DNA from: an uncultured delta proteobacterium
GTDB lineage: Bacteria > Myxococcota > Myxococcia > Myxococcales > 40CM-4-68-19
Assembly: GCA_903911145.1 (NCBI GenBank)
Contig: CAIWCD010000049.1
Span: 1-64,000, forward strand
Reading direction: 5' to 3'
Length of the DNA stretch: 64,000 nucleotides
Below, one piece after another: positions 1 through 7,205 of this stretch. The notes below the pieces were generated by a model. That model made no database searches and had not been told where the DNA came from. It saw nothing but the letters and a program-made list of their open reading frames with translations. Position numbers and translations under genes: made by a program. Each line of letters begins with the position of its first letter. Within the stretch, counting starts at the first letter, position 1.

Positions 1-360
1 GCACGGTTGATCTGATGGCTCATCACAAGCGGCGGCGGCCGAAGCACCAGCGAGCAGGTTGTCTACTCTGTAAGCCGTGGAAGGACGAGCGCGCGAAGAG
101 CACGGGCTCGAGCGGTCACCGATCGTCCAGTCCCGGCTCCTTCATTGTGTGCCCCTTCTTCCCTCGTGGGGAATTGCAGCGGCATCCGTCACTTCTAATG
201 AGGCGTGCGCAGCGTGCCAATTGAAGGCACGGCTGCGTCCGGCCAAGGAGATACGCTATCCAGAGACAGACCGGACGAAGGAGGTTCGGTCATTGCCGCC
301 CGCGCCAGTAGCCTGGTCGACGGCGAACGTGCGCGACAGCGGGAACACGAAACTCGTCGG
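1..360. other. no supported gene (left edge, beside IS remnant)
   Basis: Short open frames exist here on both strands, but none has a recognisable domain or a convincing ribosome-binding site. The stretch lies just beyond the point where the IS3 orfB reading frame loses homology, so it may be flanking DNA exposed by a deletion, or a decayed part of the element. I see no RNA gene, terminator or repeat in it. Confidence 0.5.
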
Positions 361-639
361 TTAACTCGACGAACTACAACGCGTAGGGGATGCGCGCGTC
401 GCGCTCACCTTGAATCCTTCCCGCTCGAGGAACACCCGCGCAAATCGATATCCATATCTCGGATATTGAGCTGCTATCGCGCGCATGCGCGTCAGCACTC
501 CCGCGTCGGCCGCCGCTTTCTTCGAGACATATCCAACTGCGGAGCGCGCGACGTGCAACATCGCGCAGGCGCGTCGGCAGGCCAGTCCGCGCTTGCGCGC
601 ATATTCGACCTGCTCTCGACGCACGGGCGCGCTCACCAT
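361..639 (-). pseudogene. truncated IS3-family transposase orfB (N-terminal fragment)
   Basis: About the first 79 residues read like the start of IS3-family OrfB: a helical region rich in Arg and Ala, then the typical AAQYPRYGYR segment that precedes the integrase core. After roughly position 402 the frame turns into a low-complexity tail (ATRASPTRCSSSS) and stops. A full OrfB is about 270-290 residues with a DDE integrase core, and none of that core is present. The ATG sits inside the ATGGTGA overlap with orfA, so translation would be coupled or frameshifted from orfA. This is a dead fragment. Confidence 0.85.
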
Positions 640-896
640 TGTTTTGCGTTGATCTCCTTCATCACTTCCACCTCGAGATCCCGCTCGGCCAGCAGCTTCT
701 TCAGCCGCAGATTCTCCGACTCGAGTTGCCGCAGCCGCTTCGTGTCGGCGGCCTCCATCTTCCCGAACCGCTTGCGCCAGATGTAGAGCGTCTGCTCGCT
801 CACGCCTTGCCGCTTCGCAACGTCCGTCACGGGCTCGGCGTCCGCCTCGCGCAGGATCTTCACCATCTGCTCATCGCTGAATCGACTGTTCCTCAT
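633..896 (-). CDS. IS3-family transposase OrfA (helix-turn-helix, leucine zipper)
   Basis: This 87-residue protein has the standard OrfA layout. The N-terminal helix-turn-helix begins RNSRFSDEQMVKILREAD and continues through VTDVAKRQGVSEQTLYIWRK. It is followed by a heptad-rich leucine zipper (LRQLESENLRLKKLLAERD), used for OrfA oligomerisation and pairing with OrfAB. OrfA binds the element's ends and, with no orfB partner, usually represses transposition. The ATG has a good Shine-Dalgarno (GGAGG), but that motif lies in the 3' arm of a 7-bp hairpin. orfB is truncated next to it, so this is an orphan remnant that may still bind DNA. Confidence 0.9.
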   Translation of the reverse strand: MRNSRFSDEQMVKILREADAEPVTDVAKRQGVSEQTLYIWRKRFGKMEAADTKRLRQLESENLRLKKLLAERDLEVEVMKEINAKQW

Positions 897-901
897 CGCT
901 T

Positions 902-920
902 CCTCCGGTTAGGCCGGAGG
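902..920 (-). promoter_or_regulatory. hairpin sequestering the orfA ribosome-binding site
   Basis: A perfect 7-bp inverted repeat, CCTCCGG with CCGGAGG around a 5-base loop, lies directly upstream of the orfA ATG. On the minus strand its 3' arm contains the GGAGG used as Shine-Dalgarno. Transcripts entering from outside the element would fold and hide the site. Transcripts starting inside would not contain the 5' arm. This is a known way for insertion sequences to avoid activation by read-through; its use here is inferred. Confidence 0.6.
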
Positions 921-1037
921 CATCGTCTCTCAACTTTCACTTGGTCCGAAATTCCGAGGGCACGTCACACGCACGCCGGCGGATTCCTTGTTCCAACAGA
1001 TCACCGCGCGCAGGGCGCGCGCAAGCGACTAAGCGCA

Positions 1038-2033
1038 CTATCTCCACCCGCGACTGTTGGACCCCGTCTCTGAGGAGAAGTGAGTGCTCCATTCCGTTTC
1101 GTGACCCGTGCGCCGGGAATACGCCCGAGTGGCCGCATACAGAAGGGACTCGAACGTCCTGTCCTTCGGCATTTTGCTCGGGTCAGCGAGCACAGACTCA
1201 ACCGTAGCGCGTCCCTTACTGACGACGAAGCAGCGCGCATAAAGGAAACCGTCGTTCGACTTGCCGACATCACCAGCATGGGCGGCGAGATCACGACGGT
1301 CGAGTCGATACAGCTCTTCAGCGAGCATTTCATCAAACTCGCGGATATTTGCCTTCGAGCACGACGACAGCGACTCGACAAGCGGATCGACCGCCTTCGG
1401 TGAGTCTCCTGCTCTCGCGTTGGCTAGTTTCAACAAGTGCCAAAACTCGGACTTCGTAATGGTCGATCCTCGCGTGCGCCGCCTCGTCCCCGGAGACTTC
1501 GTCTTCGGGAACGACTGAGACATATGCGCAATCACCGCGCGTCTGCGCTCCTCCTCGGCGGCCTGCGCTTTCACGGCCGCCGCAAGCTCTTGCGGACTCA
1601 TTGCCTGTATGCGCGCGGCGTCGTACCGCTGTGCTTCTCTCGTAAGCGCCCAGACAGTCATTGCCCAGCCGTTCTCGGCTTGGTGCGGGACCTCGAGATC
1701 GCGCTCCTCCCTGGTTGGAGCAACCCTTCCGAGCAACGTGCGCCGCGGGGACGGCGGTAGTACCGACGCATCGACCCAGGCCACCTCATCAGCGATCGCG
1801 CTCGAGGTGTCGGCATCGGACGGCAGAAGACGCCGTAGAGCCGGGTCGCCAAGCTCGGCTGGCCGGTCACCGAAATACTGTGTGCACGCCAAGAGCGCAC
1901 CATCACGCCCCGCGCCAAGAGCGTTCTTCTCCACCCGCAGAAGCCGCAATGCTCCAAACACCCGTCCGGTCTTGCCTGTTCCCAGATAGACCGAGTGGAC
2001 ATCTCCCTCCGCGATCAATGCCGACACGGCCAT
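1038..2033 (-). CDS. DUF4240 domain-containing protein, possibly 5'-frameshifted
   Basis: The C-terminal part (about residues 190-310) matches the DUF4240 pattern. It starts TKSEFWHLLKLANARAG, followed by helices with REFDEMLAEELYRLDRRDLA, then NDGFLYARCFVVSKGRATVE and a VLADPSKMP turn. No biochemical function is established for the family. The first 190 residues resemble no domain I can name and are rich in Arg and Ala. The ATG has a GGAG eight bases upstream. However, another frame just before it reads smoothly (LASLFPVLTLPPLEKSNGRV), as if a longer ancestral protein had been frameshifted near 2030. The gene lies in the accessory stretch beside IS DNA, so it may be a decaying or recently acquired gene. 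Confidence 0.6.
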   Translation of the reverse strand: MAVSALIAEGDVHSVYLGTGKTGRVFGALRLLRVEKNALGAGRDGALLACTQYFGDRPAELGDPALRRLLPSDADTSSAIADEVAWVDASVLPPSPRRTLLGRVAPTREERDLEVPHQAENGWAMTVWALTREAQRYDAARIQAMSPQELAAAVKAQAAEEERRRAVIAHMSQSFPKTKSPGTRRRTRGSTITKSEFWHLLKLANARAGDSPKAVDPLVESLSSCSKANIREFDEMLAEELYRLDRRDLAAHAGDVGKSNDGFLYARCFVVSKGRATVESVLADPSKMPKDRTFESLLYAATRAYSRRTGHETEWSTHFSSETGSNSRGWR

Positions 2034-2770
2034 TCGACTTCTCCAAAGGCGGAAGCGTCAAGACGGGGAAAAGGCTCGCCAAGTTATCGCGCGGTGCAGC
2101 GCCCAGCAACGCCCATCCCTCAGACGCCGGCTTGTTGCTTGTGTCGGATCATCCGTTCGCTGCGGCTGCTCCTGACGGTCCCCCAACGGACGGCCTCTCA
2201 GGGGCACGTCGTTTCGAGGGGGGAGCGCCGCGGTTCGGACGCCGGTGCGGCGCTAGGGGCGTGTCGCTACCGACACTCCTGTCCGTCTTCGATCGGGGTT
2301 TCGACCGGCGGTTCGTCCAGAGCTGGTCAGGGACCACGCGCTCGCCGCCTGTCCCGCGAGGTCCGTGATTCTCGAGTACTTAGGTACCGCACCTAGGTAC
2401 TTCAGCCAGGTCGTGGCACTGGGGCTAGGCACTGTGCCTAGCCACTATGTGGCAGGTACTAAGTGGCAGCCACTCGACCGGCGGCGTAGCCGCCACGCCG
2501 GTTGCTCGCGCCGCCTGCAGCCAACTGCCCCGCGCACGACTCGATGAACTGGAATCCTCCTCCTCTCGTTCGAGCAAAGAGGTCGCCGCATCAGACCGAT
2601 CAGAAGGCCCGGCGGGCGCACGGATGCTCGAAGCCGCCGGGTCCAGACGCCGCTCCCCGCAAGTGGTCCCACCTGGTCGCGAGTGGAACGCGGGTGGAAC
2701 GCCGGAGCAAAATCCGTCAAAACGGCTTTCGCCGCGCCTTGTTTATCTTCTCGTGTTTGCTTGGTGTATT
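2034..2770. other. gene-free stretch between DUF4240 gene and tRNA-Val
   Basis: About 740 bases with no reading frame that shows a domain, a plausible start and consistent codon use. The middle (2375-2502) holds four consecutive inverted repeats, listed separately. The segment near 2700-2760 is more AT-rich and runs directly to the encoded CCA end of tRNA-Val. Because tRNA 3' ends are common integration targets I looked for a second copy of the tRNA end as an att site and found none in the window. Reading frames through the tRNA give a well-known artefactual peptide and were ignored. Confidence 0.55.
2375..2502. repeat. cluster of four consecutive hairpins
   Basis: Four inverted repeats lie end to end. 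(1) 2375-2401: AGTACTTAGGT pairs with ACCTAGGTACT, one mismatch, 5-base loop. (2) 2423-2443: GGCTAGGCAC pairs perfectly with GTGCCTAGCC around one base. (3) 2462-2474: AGTGGC pairs with GCCACT around one base. (4) 2477-2502: ACCGGCG pairs with CGCCGGT, with an inner 3-bp stem. Hairpins 1 and 2 share a CTAGG core. No coding frame explains them. They could be a structured RNA, a recombination or replication site of a lost mobile element, or repeated extragenic palindromes. Confidence 0.6.
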
Positions 2771-2845
2771 TGGTGGGCGCTGGGGGATTCGAACCCTCGA
2801 CCCCTGCCGTGTGAAGGCAGTGCTCTACCGCTGAGCTAAGCACCC
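2771..2845 (-). tRNA. tRNA-Val (CAC anticodon), CCA encoded
   Basis: The minus strand folds into a standard cloverleaf. The acceptor arms GGGTGCT and AGCGCCC pair with one G-U. The D stem is GCTC/GAGC. The anticodon stem CTGCC/GGCAG encloses loop TTCACAC, which gives anticodon CAC (reads GUG Val). A T arm with GTTCGAATC follows. The discriminator A (2774) is followed by an encoded CCA (2771-2773). This differs from the tRNA-Arg at 8623, which lacks encoded CCA. The accessory segment 1-2770 abuts the 3' end, as expected for an integration hot spot. Confidence 0.95.
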
Positions 2846-2944
2846 GATTTCAACCCCACCGACACACGCATCCCGTCGATGAAGGCGCATGCGTGTCGCA
2901 CGGCGCGCACGGCGAGTCAAGCGGATCCCGCGCGCCGTTTTCCG

Positions 2945-3226
2945 CTACTTCTTCTCGCTCGCAATCAACCCGTCGAGCTCGTGAGCGAGTTCGTTGCACC
3001 GCCGCTTGAGCGCCGAGATGCGCTTACCAGCCGATTTGAAGTCATCACGCGTCGGAAGTCCCGCCGCCTTGAGCGCCTTTTCCTGCGCCTCGTCGAGTGC
3101 AAGTTTCGCCTGCTGCAACCCCGCAATCGCCTTGCCGATCGCCTCCGCGCGTTTCGGATCTTCGAAGAGTTTTCCCATCGCCTTCAGGCCCATCTCCGCC
3201 GCTCGCTCGCGCACCGTCTTTGCCAC
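2945..3226 (-). CDS. small helical protein of unknown function
   Basis: This 93-residue protein starts at a GTG with a near-perfect Shine-Dalgarno (AAGGAGGT, five bases upstream). That start is clearly better than the in-frame codon further upstream at 3274. It is almost entirely helical and charged, with probable coiled-coil stretches (AIGKAIAGLQQAKLALDEAQ, then KRISALKRRCNELAHELDGL). It has no signal peptide or membrane segment. The general look is phasin-like or that of a small cytoplasmic scaffold, but no family is recognised. The strong start signal suggests high expression. It sits alone between tRNA-Val and the SCP2-like gene, on the same strand. Confidence 0.7.
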   Translation of the reverse strand: MAKTVRERAAEMGLKAMGKLFEDPKRAEAIGKAIAGLQQAKLALDEAQEKALKAAGLPTRDDFKSAGKRISALKRRCNELAHELDGLIASEKK

Positions 3227-3295
3227 GACTACCTCCTTGCGATTCAGCCGCTGGTTCGATTCGAATGAATCCAACCCGATTAGAAAACGTTAACT

Positions 3296-3742
3296 CTAAC
3301 TAATTGTCCGCGTCGGAAGGCTGCGCAACGCAGCGAGGCCGGCAGTCGGATATCGACCGGCAACGCGGACGACGCGACCAAGGTCACCGCGCATCGACGC
3401 CTGCCCCGTCGTTAATAATTTCAATGGATCGGGGACTGCGCCTGCCAGAACCGACTTAATCAACTCTCGCGCAAGACGGTGCGGCGCGCGCACGAGGTAA
3501 TCGGGCTCGAGTTCGTCGAGCTCATCCTCGTCGTCGCAGAATCGCAGCTTCGGCTCCCGTCCTGGCGCGGCCTCGATATGAACGCAGAAATCCCGCGTCA
3601 ACCCGTCGCCCTTTTCAAGAATGGCGCCCGCAGTAAAGGCCCCGAATTCAGTTAATGCGGTCTGAACCTCGGCGTCGCCGTGAAGCAGGCGGGAAAGAGC
3701 CAGCGACCAATCCCTGGAAGGAAACTCAAGCGGAGTCGTCAT
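3296..3742 (-). CDS. SCP2-like (sterol carrier protein fold) protein
   Basis: 148 residues. The second half matches the SCP2 pattern of a hydrophobic strand, a helix, then a PLKLLTTGQASMRGDL segment like the (D)P..A.MTGK.K..GDL signature near the end of SCP2 domains. SCP2 domains bind lipids or acyl chains in a hydrophobic tunnel. The identification rests on this C-terminal pattern and is moderate. An acidic run (CDDEDELDELEPDYLV) precedes it. The ATG at 3742 is chosen; a TTG at 3763 would add seven residues, and neither has a clear Shine-Dalgarno. It follows the DnaK-type gene by fewer than 30 bases and is probably co-transcribed with it. Confidence 0.6.
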   Translation of the reverse strand: MTTPLEFPSRDWSLALSRLLHGDAEVQTALTEFGAFTAGAILEKGDGLTRDFCVHIEAAPGREPKLRFCDDEDELDELEPDYLVRAPHRLARELIKSVLAGAVPDPLKLLTTGQASMRGDLGRVVRVAGRYPTAGLAALRSLPTRTIS

Positions 3743-3768
3743 GGTGTTCAAGTGTCTAATCAACCGGC

Positions 3769-5493
3769 CTAACTCCGGCTGAAGGCCTTTCGAATCGCCG
3801 CGATGAATCCACCCGGTGGCGCGCTCTGCTGTTGCTCCGCCTCGAACAACCGGCGCTCATTCTCTTCTTGCCAGGCGAGCCGGAGCGACTCGGGTGTGTC
3901 GCGCGTCGCCAGCGTCAACTCCTCTGGTGTCGCGCCTGTGCCCTCAATCGTGACTCGAAGCATGCACTCTTCATTCAGGTTGAAACAGACCCGCTCTCCC
4001 ATCGCCTCAATCGGGAAGATTAACGTTCCCAGATATTCGTTTTCCAGGATCTGTTCGCTCTCGCCCTGAAACACATCGATCTCGAGCGGTTGTTCCGTCT
4101 TGGCTGCTGGCAATCGAAACGCGCGCTGGACCGGGATTGGCGTGTTCTTATCGATGACCTTACGAAAGCGACCACCCGCGACTGCAAATCCAATCGGCAT
4201 CGAGAGGACGTCGACGAGAGTAACCGAGTCGATTCGCTTGAGCGAGTCGGCCAGCAGCGCCGCACCGATCGCAACCGACTCATCCGGATGGACACCTTTG
4301 CGCGGCGGCTTACCGAGAAACGCCTCTGCCTTTTCCTGCACCAGCGGCATGCGGGTCTGGCCGCCGACGAGGAGGATCTCCTGGATATCTCCCCGGGTCA
4401 GCTTCTTATCGGCGAGCACCTGGTCGACGATTTCAAATGTCCGATCGACCAACTCGCCAACCAACTCATTCATCCGCTCGCGCGAGAGCTGTACGCGCAG
4501 GTCGACGGGCTTACCCTTGCGGTCGGTAATGAATGGCAGTTCGATGACACAGTTGGTAAGCAGGGACAGGTCAATCTTCGCCGCCTCTGCCGCGCGCGTG
4601 ATCCGCTGCATCGCATTCGGGTTCTGCGTCAGATCGATCTTCGTCTCCGCGCGGAACTCCTCGAGGACGTAATCAATGATCCGGTGATCGAAATCGACGC
4701 CGCCGAGGAAGGTATCGCCGCCCGTGGCGAGCACCTCCATCACGTTGCCATTCAGATGCAGCATGCTGAGATCAAACGTGCCGCCGCCGAGGTCATAGAC
4801 CAGGACGTTATGATCGAAGCCGCGATTCAGACCATACGCGAGCGCAGCGGCAGTCGGCTCATTGACGATCCGCACGACGCTCAGGCCAGCGAGGCCGGCG
4901 GCATCCTTCACGGCCTGTCGCTGGTGATCGTTGTAATACGCAGGGACCGAAATTACCGCGTCGTTAATCTCCTGCCCAAGCGCCGCCTCTGCCATTCGCT
5001 TGCATTGCTGGAGGATATACGACGCAATTTCGGGGAGCGCATGCATGCGGTCCGGCAGAAGCACCGCCGCATCGCCATATCCTCCCTCGACGATTTCATA
5101 TGGGAAGTATTGCTTGATATCCCGTACGAACTTGGAGTTGAACTTGCGACCGATCAACCTTTTCGCGCCGTAGATGGTGTTGCGCGGGTTGACGATCATC
5201 TGGTCTTTTGCCGCGCTCCCGACGAGCAACTCGCCTTGCTCATTCACCGCGACGACGCTCGGCAGGGTCAACGCACCCTTATCGACCGAAACGACGCGTG
5301 CGATGCCGCCCTTGACGTAGGCGACGCAGGTGTTGCTCGTGCCGAGATCGATGCCGAGGACGATTGGCTCGTTCGGCGTCTGGCCTGGAGGAACTGGCAA
5401 GTCTCTCTCGTCGACCATCGGGGAACCGGCAGCATTCAGAGTTGCTACAGGAGCATAGGGCTGTCGCTTGCGCGCAGGCAAGAAAACGCGCAT
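3769..5493 (-). CDS. dnaK: Hsp70-family chaperone (DnaK-type)
   Basis: A 574-residue Hsp70. The actin-like ATPase domain is complete: phosphate-1 loop IDLGTSNTCVAYV (48-60), VISVPAYYND (180-189), NEPTAAALAYG (211-221) and phosphate-2 loop VYDLGGGTFDLS (232-243). A substrate-binding beta domain follows. It is shorter than canonical DnaK (about 640), lacks most of the helical lid tail, and has a 40-residue N-terminal extension. It is probably a secondary DnaK paralogue, since no dnaJ or grpE is adjacent. The upstream neighbour is a receiver/histidine kinase and the downstream one an SCP2-like gene. An internal Met at residue 26 is an alternative start. Confidence 0.9.
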   Translation of the reverse strand: MRVFLPARKRQPYAPVATLNAAGSPMVDERDLPVPPGQTPNEPIVLGIDLGTSNTCVAYVKGGIARVVSVDKGALTLPSVVAVNEQGELLVGSAAKDQMIVNPRNTIYGAKRLIGRKFNSKFVRDIKQYFPYEIVEGGYGDAAVLLPDRMHALPEIASYILQQCKRMAEAALGQEINDAVISVPAYYNDHQRQAVKDAAGLAGLSVVRIVNEPTAAALAYGLNRGFDHNVLVYDLGGGTFDLSMLHLNGNVMEVLATGGDTFLGGVDFDHRIIDYVLEEFRAETKIDLTQNPNAMQRITRAAEAAKIDLSLLTNCVIELPFITDRKGKPVDLRVQLSRERMNELVGELVDRTFEIVDQVLADKKLTRGDIQEILLVGGQTRMPLVQEKAEAFLGKPPRKGVHPDESVAIGAALLADSLKRIDSVTLVDVLSMPIGFAVAGGRFRKVIDKNTPIPVQRAFRLPAAKTEQPLEIDVFQGESEQILENEYLGTLIFPIEAMGERVCFNLNEECMLRVTIEGTGATPEELTLATRDTPESLRLAWQEENERRLFEAEQQQSAPPGGFIAAIRKAFSRS

Positions 5494-5515
5494 GCCGCGA
5501 CGAATTCGCCGCGCT

Positions 5516-6778
5516 TCAGACGGTGGTGTCGGGCGAGAAAATCGTCGCGGGAGCGTCGGGGCCGACCCCTCGTGCCGGGATCCAGAACGTCAGCTTGGTG
5601 CCGGAAAAATAGTGCGTATTGTCCGGCTGCGTTTTGGGCGGTGACTCGAGTTGCACAGTGCCGCCGTGGGCTTCGATGATCTGGCGCACGACTGGTAGCC
5701 CGAGCCCCGCGCCCGGTGCACGCCCTTCACCGCCGCGATCTGCGTGGAAAAACGGCTCGAAGACCCGCAGGCCTTCATCGGGCATCACGCCAGCGCCGGA
5801 GTCGTAGATATCGAAGACGAGCCGTTGTGGCTCCTCAGCGATGCAGACGAGAACTTCTGACCCGTGCGGACTGAACTTGATCGCGTTGTCGATCAGGTTG
5901 GACAGAGCCTGTCGCAGCTTGCGCTCATCGCCGAATCCGGGATGCGTTGCGGCGCCAAGGCAGCGCAGCTGAACCCGCCTCGCTTTCGCCTTCGCGCGCG
6001 CGGCATCGAAGACCCCCTTGACCATCGCGACCACCTCGAAAGGAGCGCGATTGACCTCGCCCGCTCCGCCCTCGAGCGACGCGAAATCGACGAGGTTGTC
6101 GATGGTGCGCGAGAGCCGTTCGACCGAGAGCGCCATCGACTCCAGCGCTTTCCCCTGCGCCTCGTTGATGGGCCCCATCTTCTCCGAGCGCAGCATCTTC
6201 AGATAACCCGTGATCGGCGTGAGCGGCGAGGCCAGTTCGTGCGAGAGGTTCTGCATGAACTCGCTCTTGCTGCGCGCGGCCGCGACGAGCTGCGCGTTGG
6301 CCTGCGACAGCTCGCGCACCGTGGTCTCGACCTTCTCGCTGAGGCTCTGGCTGTACTCGCGAAGGAGCCGCCGCTCCTCTGGCGCACGGACCTTCTCGCG
6401 CTTTCCTTTGATGTACGCACGAAGCTGATCGGGCAGTCGCGTGGCATCGAGCGGCTTCTCGATGTACCCGTCGCACCCAACCGACAGAGCAAGGCCGCGA
6501 TCGCCGCTCGCTGTCAGCACGACGATGGGGCAGCCATCGAGCCCCCGATACGAACGCAGCCGAGATGCCGTCTCGTAACCATCGATGCCGGAGAGCGCGA
6601 TGTCGATGAGGATGAGATCTGGATGCTGGCGAATCGCCAGGTCGATGCCCCCGAGTCCGTCGCGTGCTTCAAGAACCTCGAACCCGGCGGGCTCGAGCGC
6701 GCCACGGGCCAGTGTGCGCTGTTCCGGGCTTTCCTCGATGAGGAGCACCCGCGGCGTCTGGGTCATGTTCTCCGGCAT
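5516..6778 (-). CDS. hybrid response regulator / sensor histidine kinase
   Basis: About 420 residues. An N-terminal receiver domain has the acidic pair at 15-16 (IEES), phospho-acceptor Asp59 (in DLILIDIALSG), and Lys108 in EKPL. A coiled-coil linker (130-170) leads to a HisKA dimerisation domain with the H-box SHELASPLTP (His180) and a HATPase_c domain with an N-box (LSNLIDNAIKFSPHG) and G boxes (DSGAGVMP, GAGLGLPVVR). It has no transmembrane segment, so it is cytoplasmic and likely takes phosphate or signals from another protein. The start is the Met before PENMTQTPR, because the upstream in-frame 27 residues look non-coding. Its target is unknown. Confidence 0.85.
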   Translation of the reverse strand: MPENMTQTPRVLLIEESPEQRTLARGALEPAGFEVLEARDGLGGIDLAIRQHPDLILIDIALSGIDGYETASRLRSYRGLDGCPIVVLTASGDRGLALSVGCDGYIEKPLDATRLPDQLRAYIKGKREKVRAPEERRLLREYSQSLSEKVETTVRELSQANAQLVAAARSKSEFMQNLSHELASPLTPITGYLKMLRSEKMGPINEAQGKALESMALSVERLSRTIDNLVDFASLEGGAGEVNRAPFEVVAMVKGVFDAARAKAKARRVQLRCLGAATHPGFGDERKLRQALSNLIDNAIKFSPHGSEVLVCIAEEPQRLVFDIYDSGAGVMPDEGLRVFEPFFHADRGGEGRAPGAGLGLPVVRQIIEAHGGTVQLESPPKTQPDNTHYFSGTKLTFWIPARGVGPDAPATIFSPDTTV

Positions 6779-7205
6779 CGTGCGAGCCCTGCTTGAGCGA
6801 CCGTGGTCGCCCCGAAAATGCGCATGCTCGGCCTCCCCCCGGCCCGCAGAAATGTGCACCGCATTTTAACACCTCGATGCGACGCAAGCCAGATTGACGT
6901 GCGTCCCACGGCCCGATTGTCCACCTTGGTTGTCGGCGCAATTCGGCTGGATGAGAAGCGCTCCCAGGCCAGCCTCTGGCCACCGGTCACCACTGTCCTC
7001 TCGCACAAGTTGTTCACAGCGCCACGGAACGTGACATGTCCGTTCCGCTCAGCGCACGTCGATGCGTGAGCGAGTGGCGGCAGAAGAGGCGCTCGGCTAT
7101 CAACATGCTGCATTGACTGCCAAAAGAACAGGGCATCAAGGTTCGTCACCTCGGGCCCCGAACGGTGCGCCAGAGGAGAGCATCTCAAGAGTGAAGCGGC
7201 CCGCC
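6779..7205. other. intergenic stretch upstream of the hybrid kinase
   Basis: About 430 bases between the kinase start and the end of the CCA-adding enzyme gene, both on the minus strand. The promoter of the kinase gene must lie here. There are short frames without domains or good starts. I see no RNA gene, repeat or convincing terminator. Confidence 0.5.

Larger units (their letters stand above)
361..920 (-). mobile_element. remnant of an IS3-family insertion sequence
   Basis: An orfA/orfB pair in the IS3 arrangement lies on the minus strand. orfA (633-896) is intact, while orfB (361-639) keeps only about its first 79 residues of homology. The two frames overlap through a shared ATGGTGA junction, as in related IS3-family elements. 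An internal Shine-Dalgarno-like AAGGAGAT lies 14 bases before the orfB ATG. A hairpin covers the orfA ribosome-binding site. No matching terminal inverted repeats or target duplication were found, and the rest of orfB is missing, so the element should be unable to move by itself. Confidence 0.8.

Noticed and set aside
2445-2843. Minus-strand and plus-strand frames running through tRNA-Val (peptides with GDSNPRPLPCEGSA)
   Set aside because: A well-known artefact of translating tRNA genes; the cloverleaf explains the sequence.
1-2845. att-site duplication of the tRNA-Val 3' end for an integrated element
   Set aside because: No second copy of the tRNA end and no integrase gene in the window; the accessory label rests on IS and gene-poor content only.
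4090-5679. Plus-strand open frame of 529 codons
   Set aside because: Antisense to the DnaK-type gene, with low-complexity composition and no start signal or domain.
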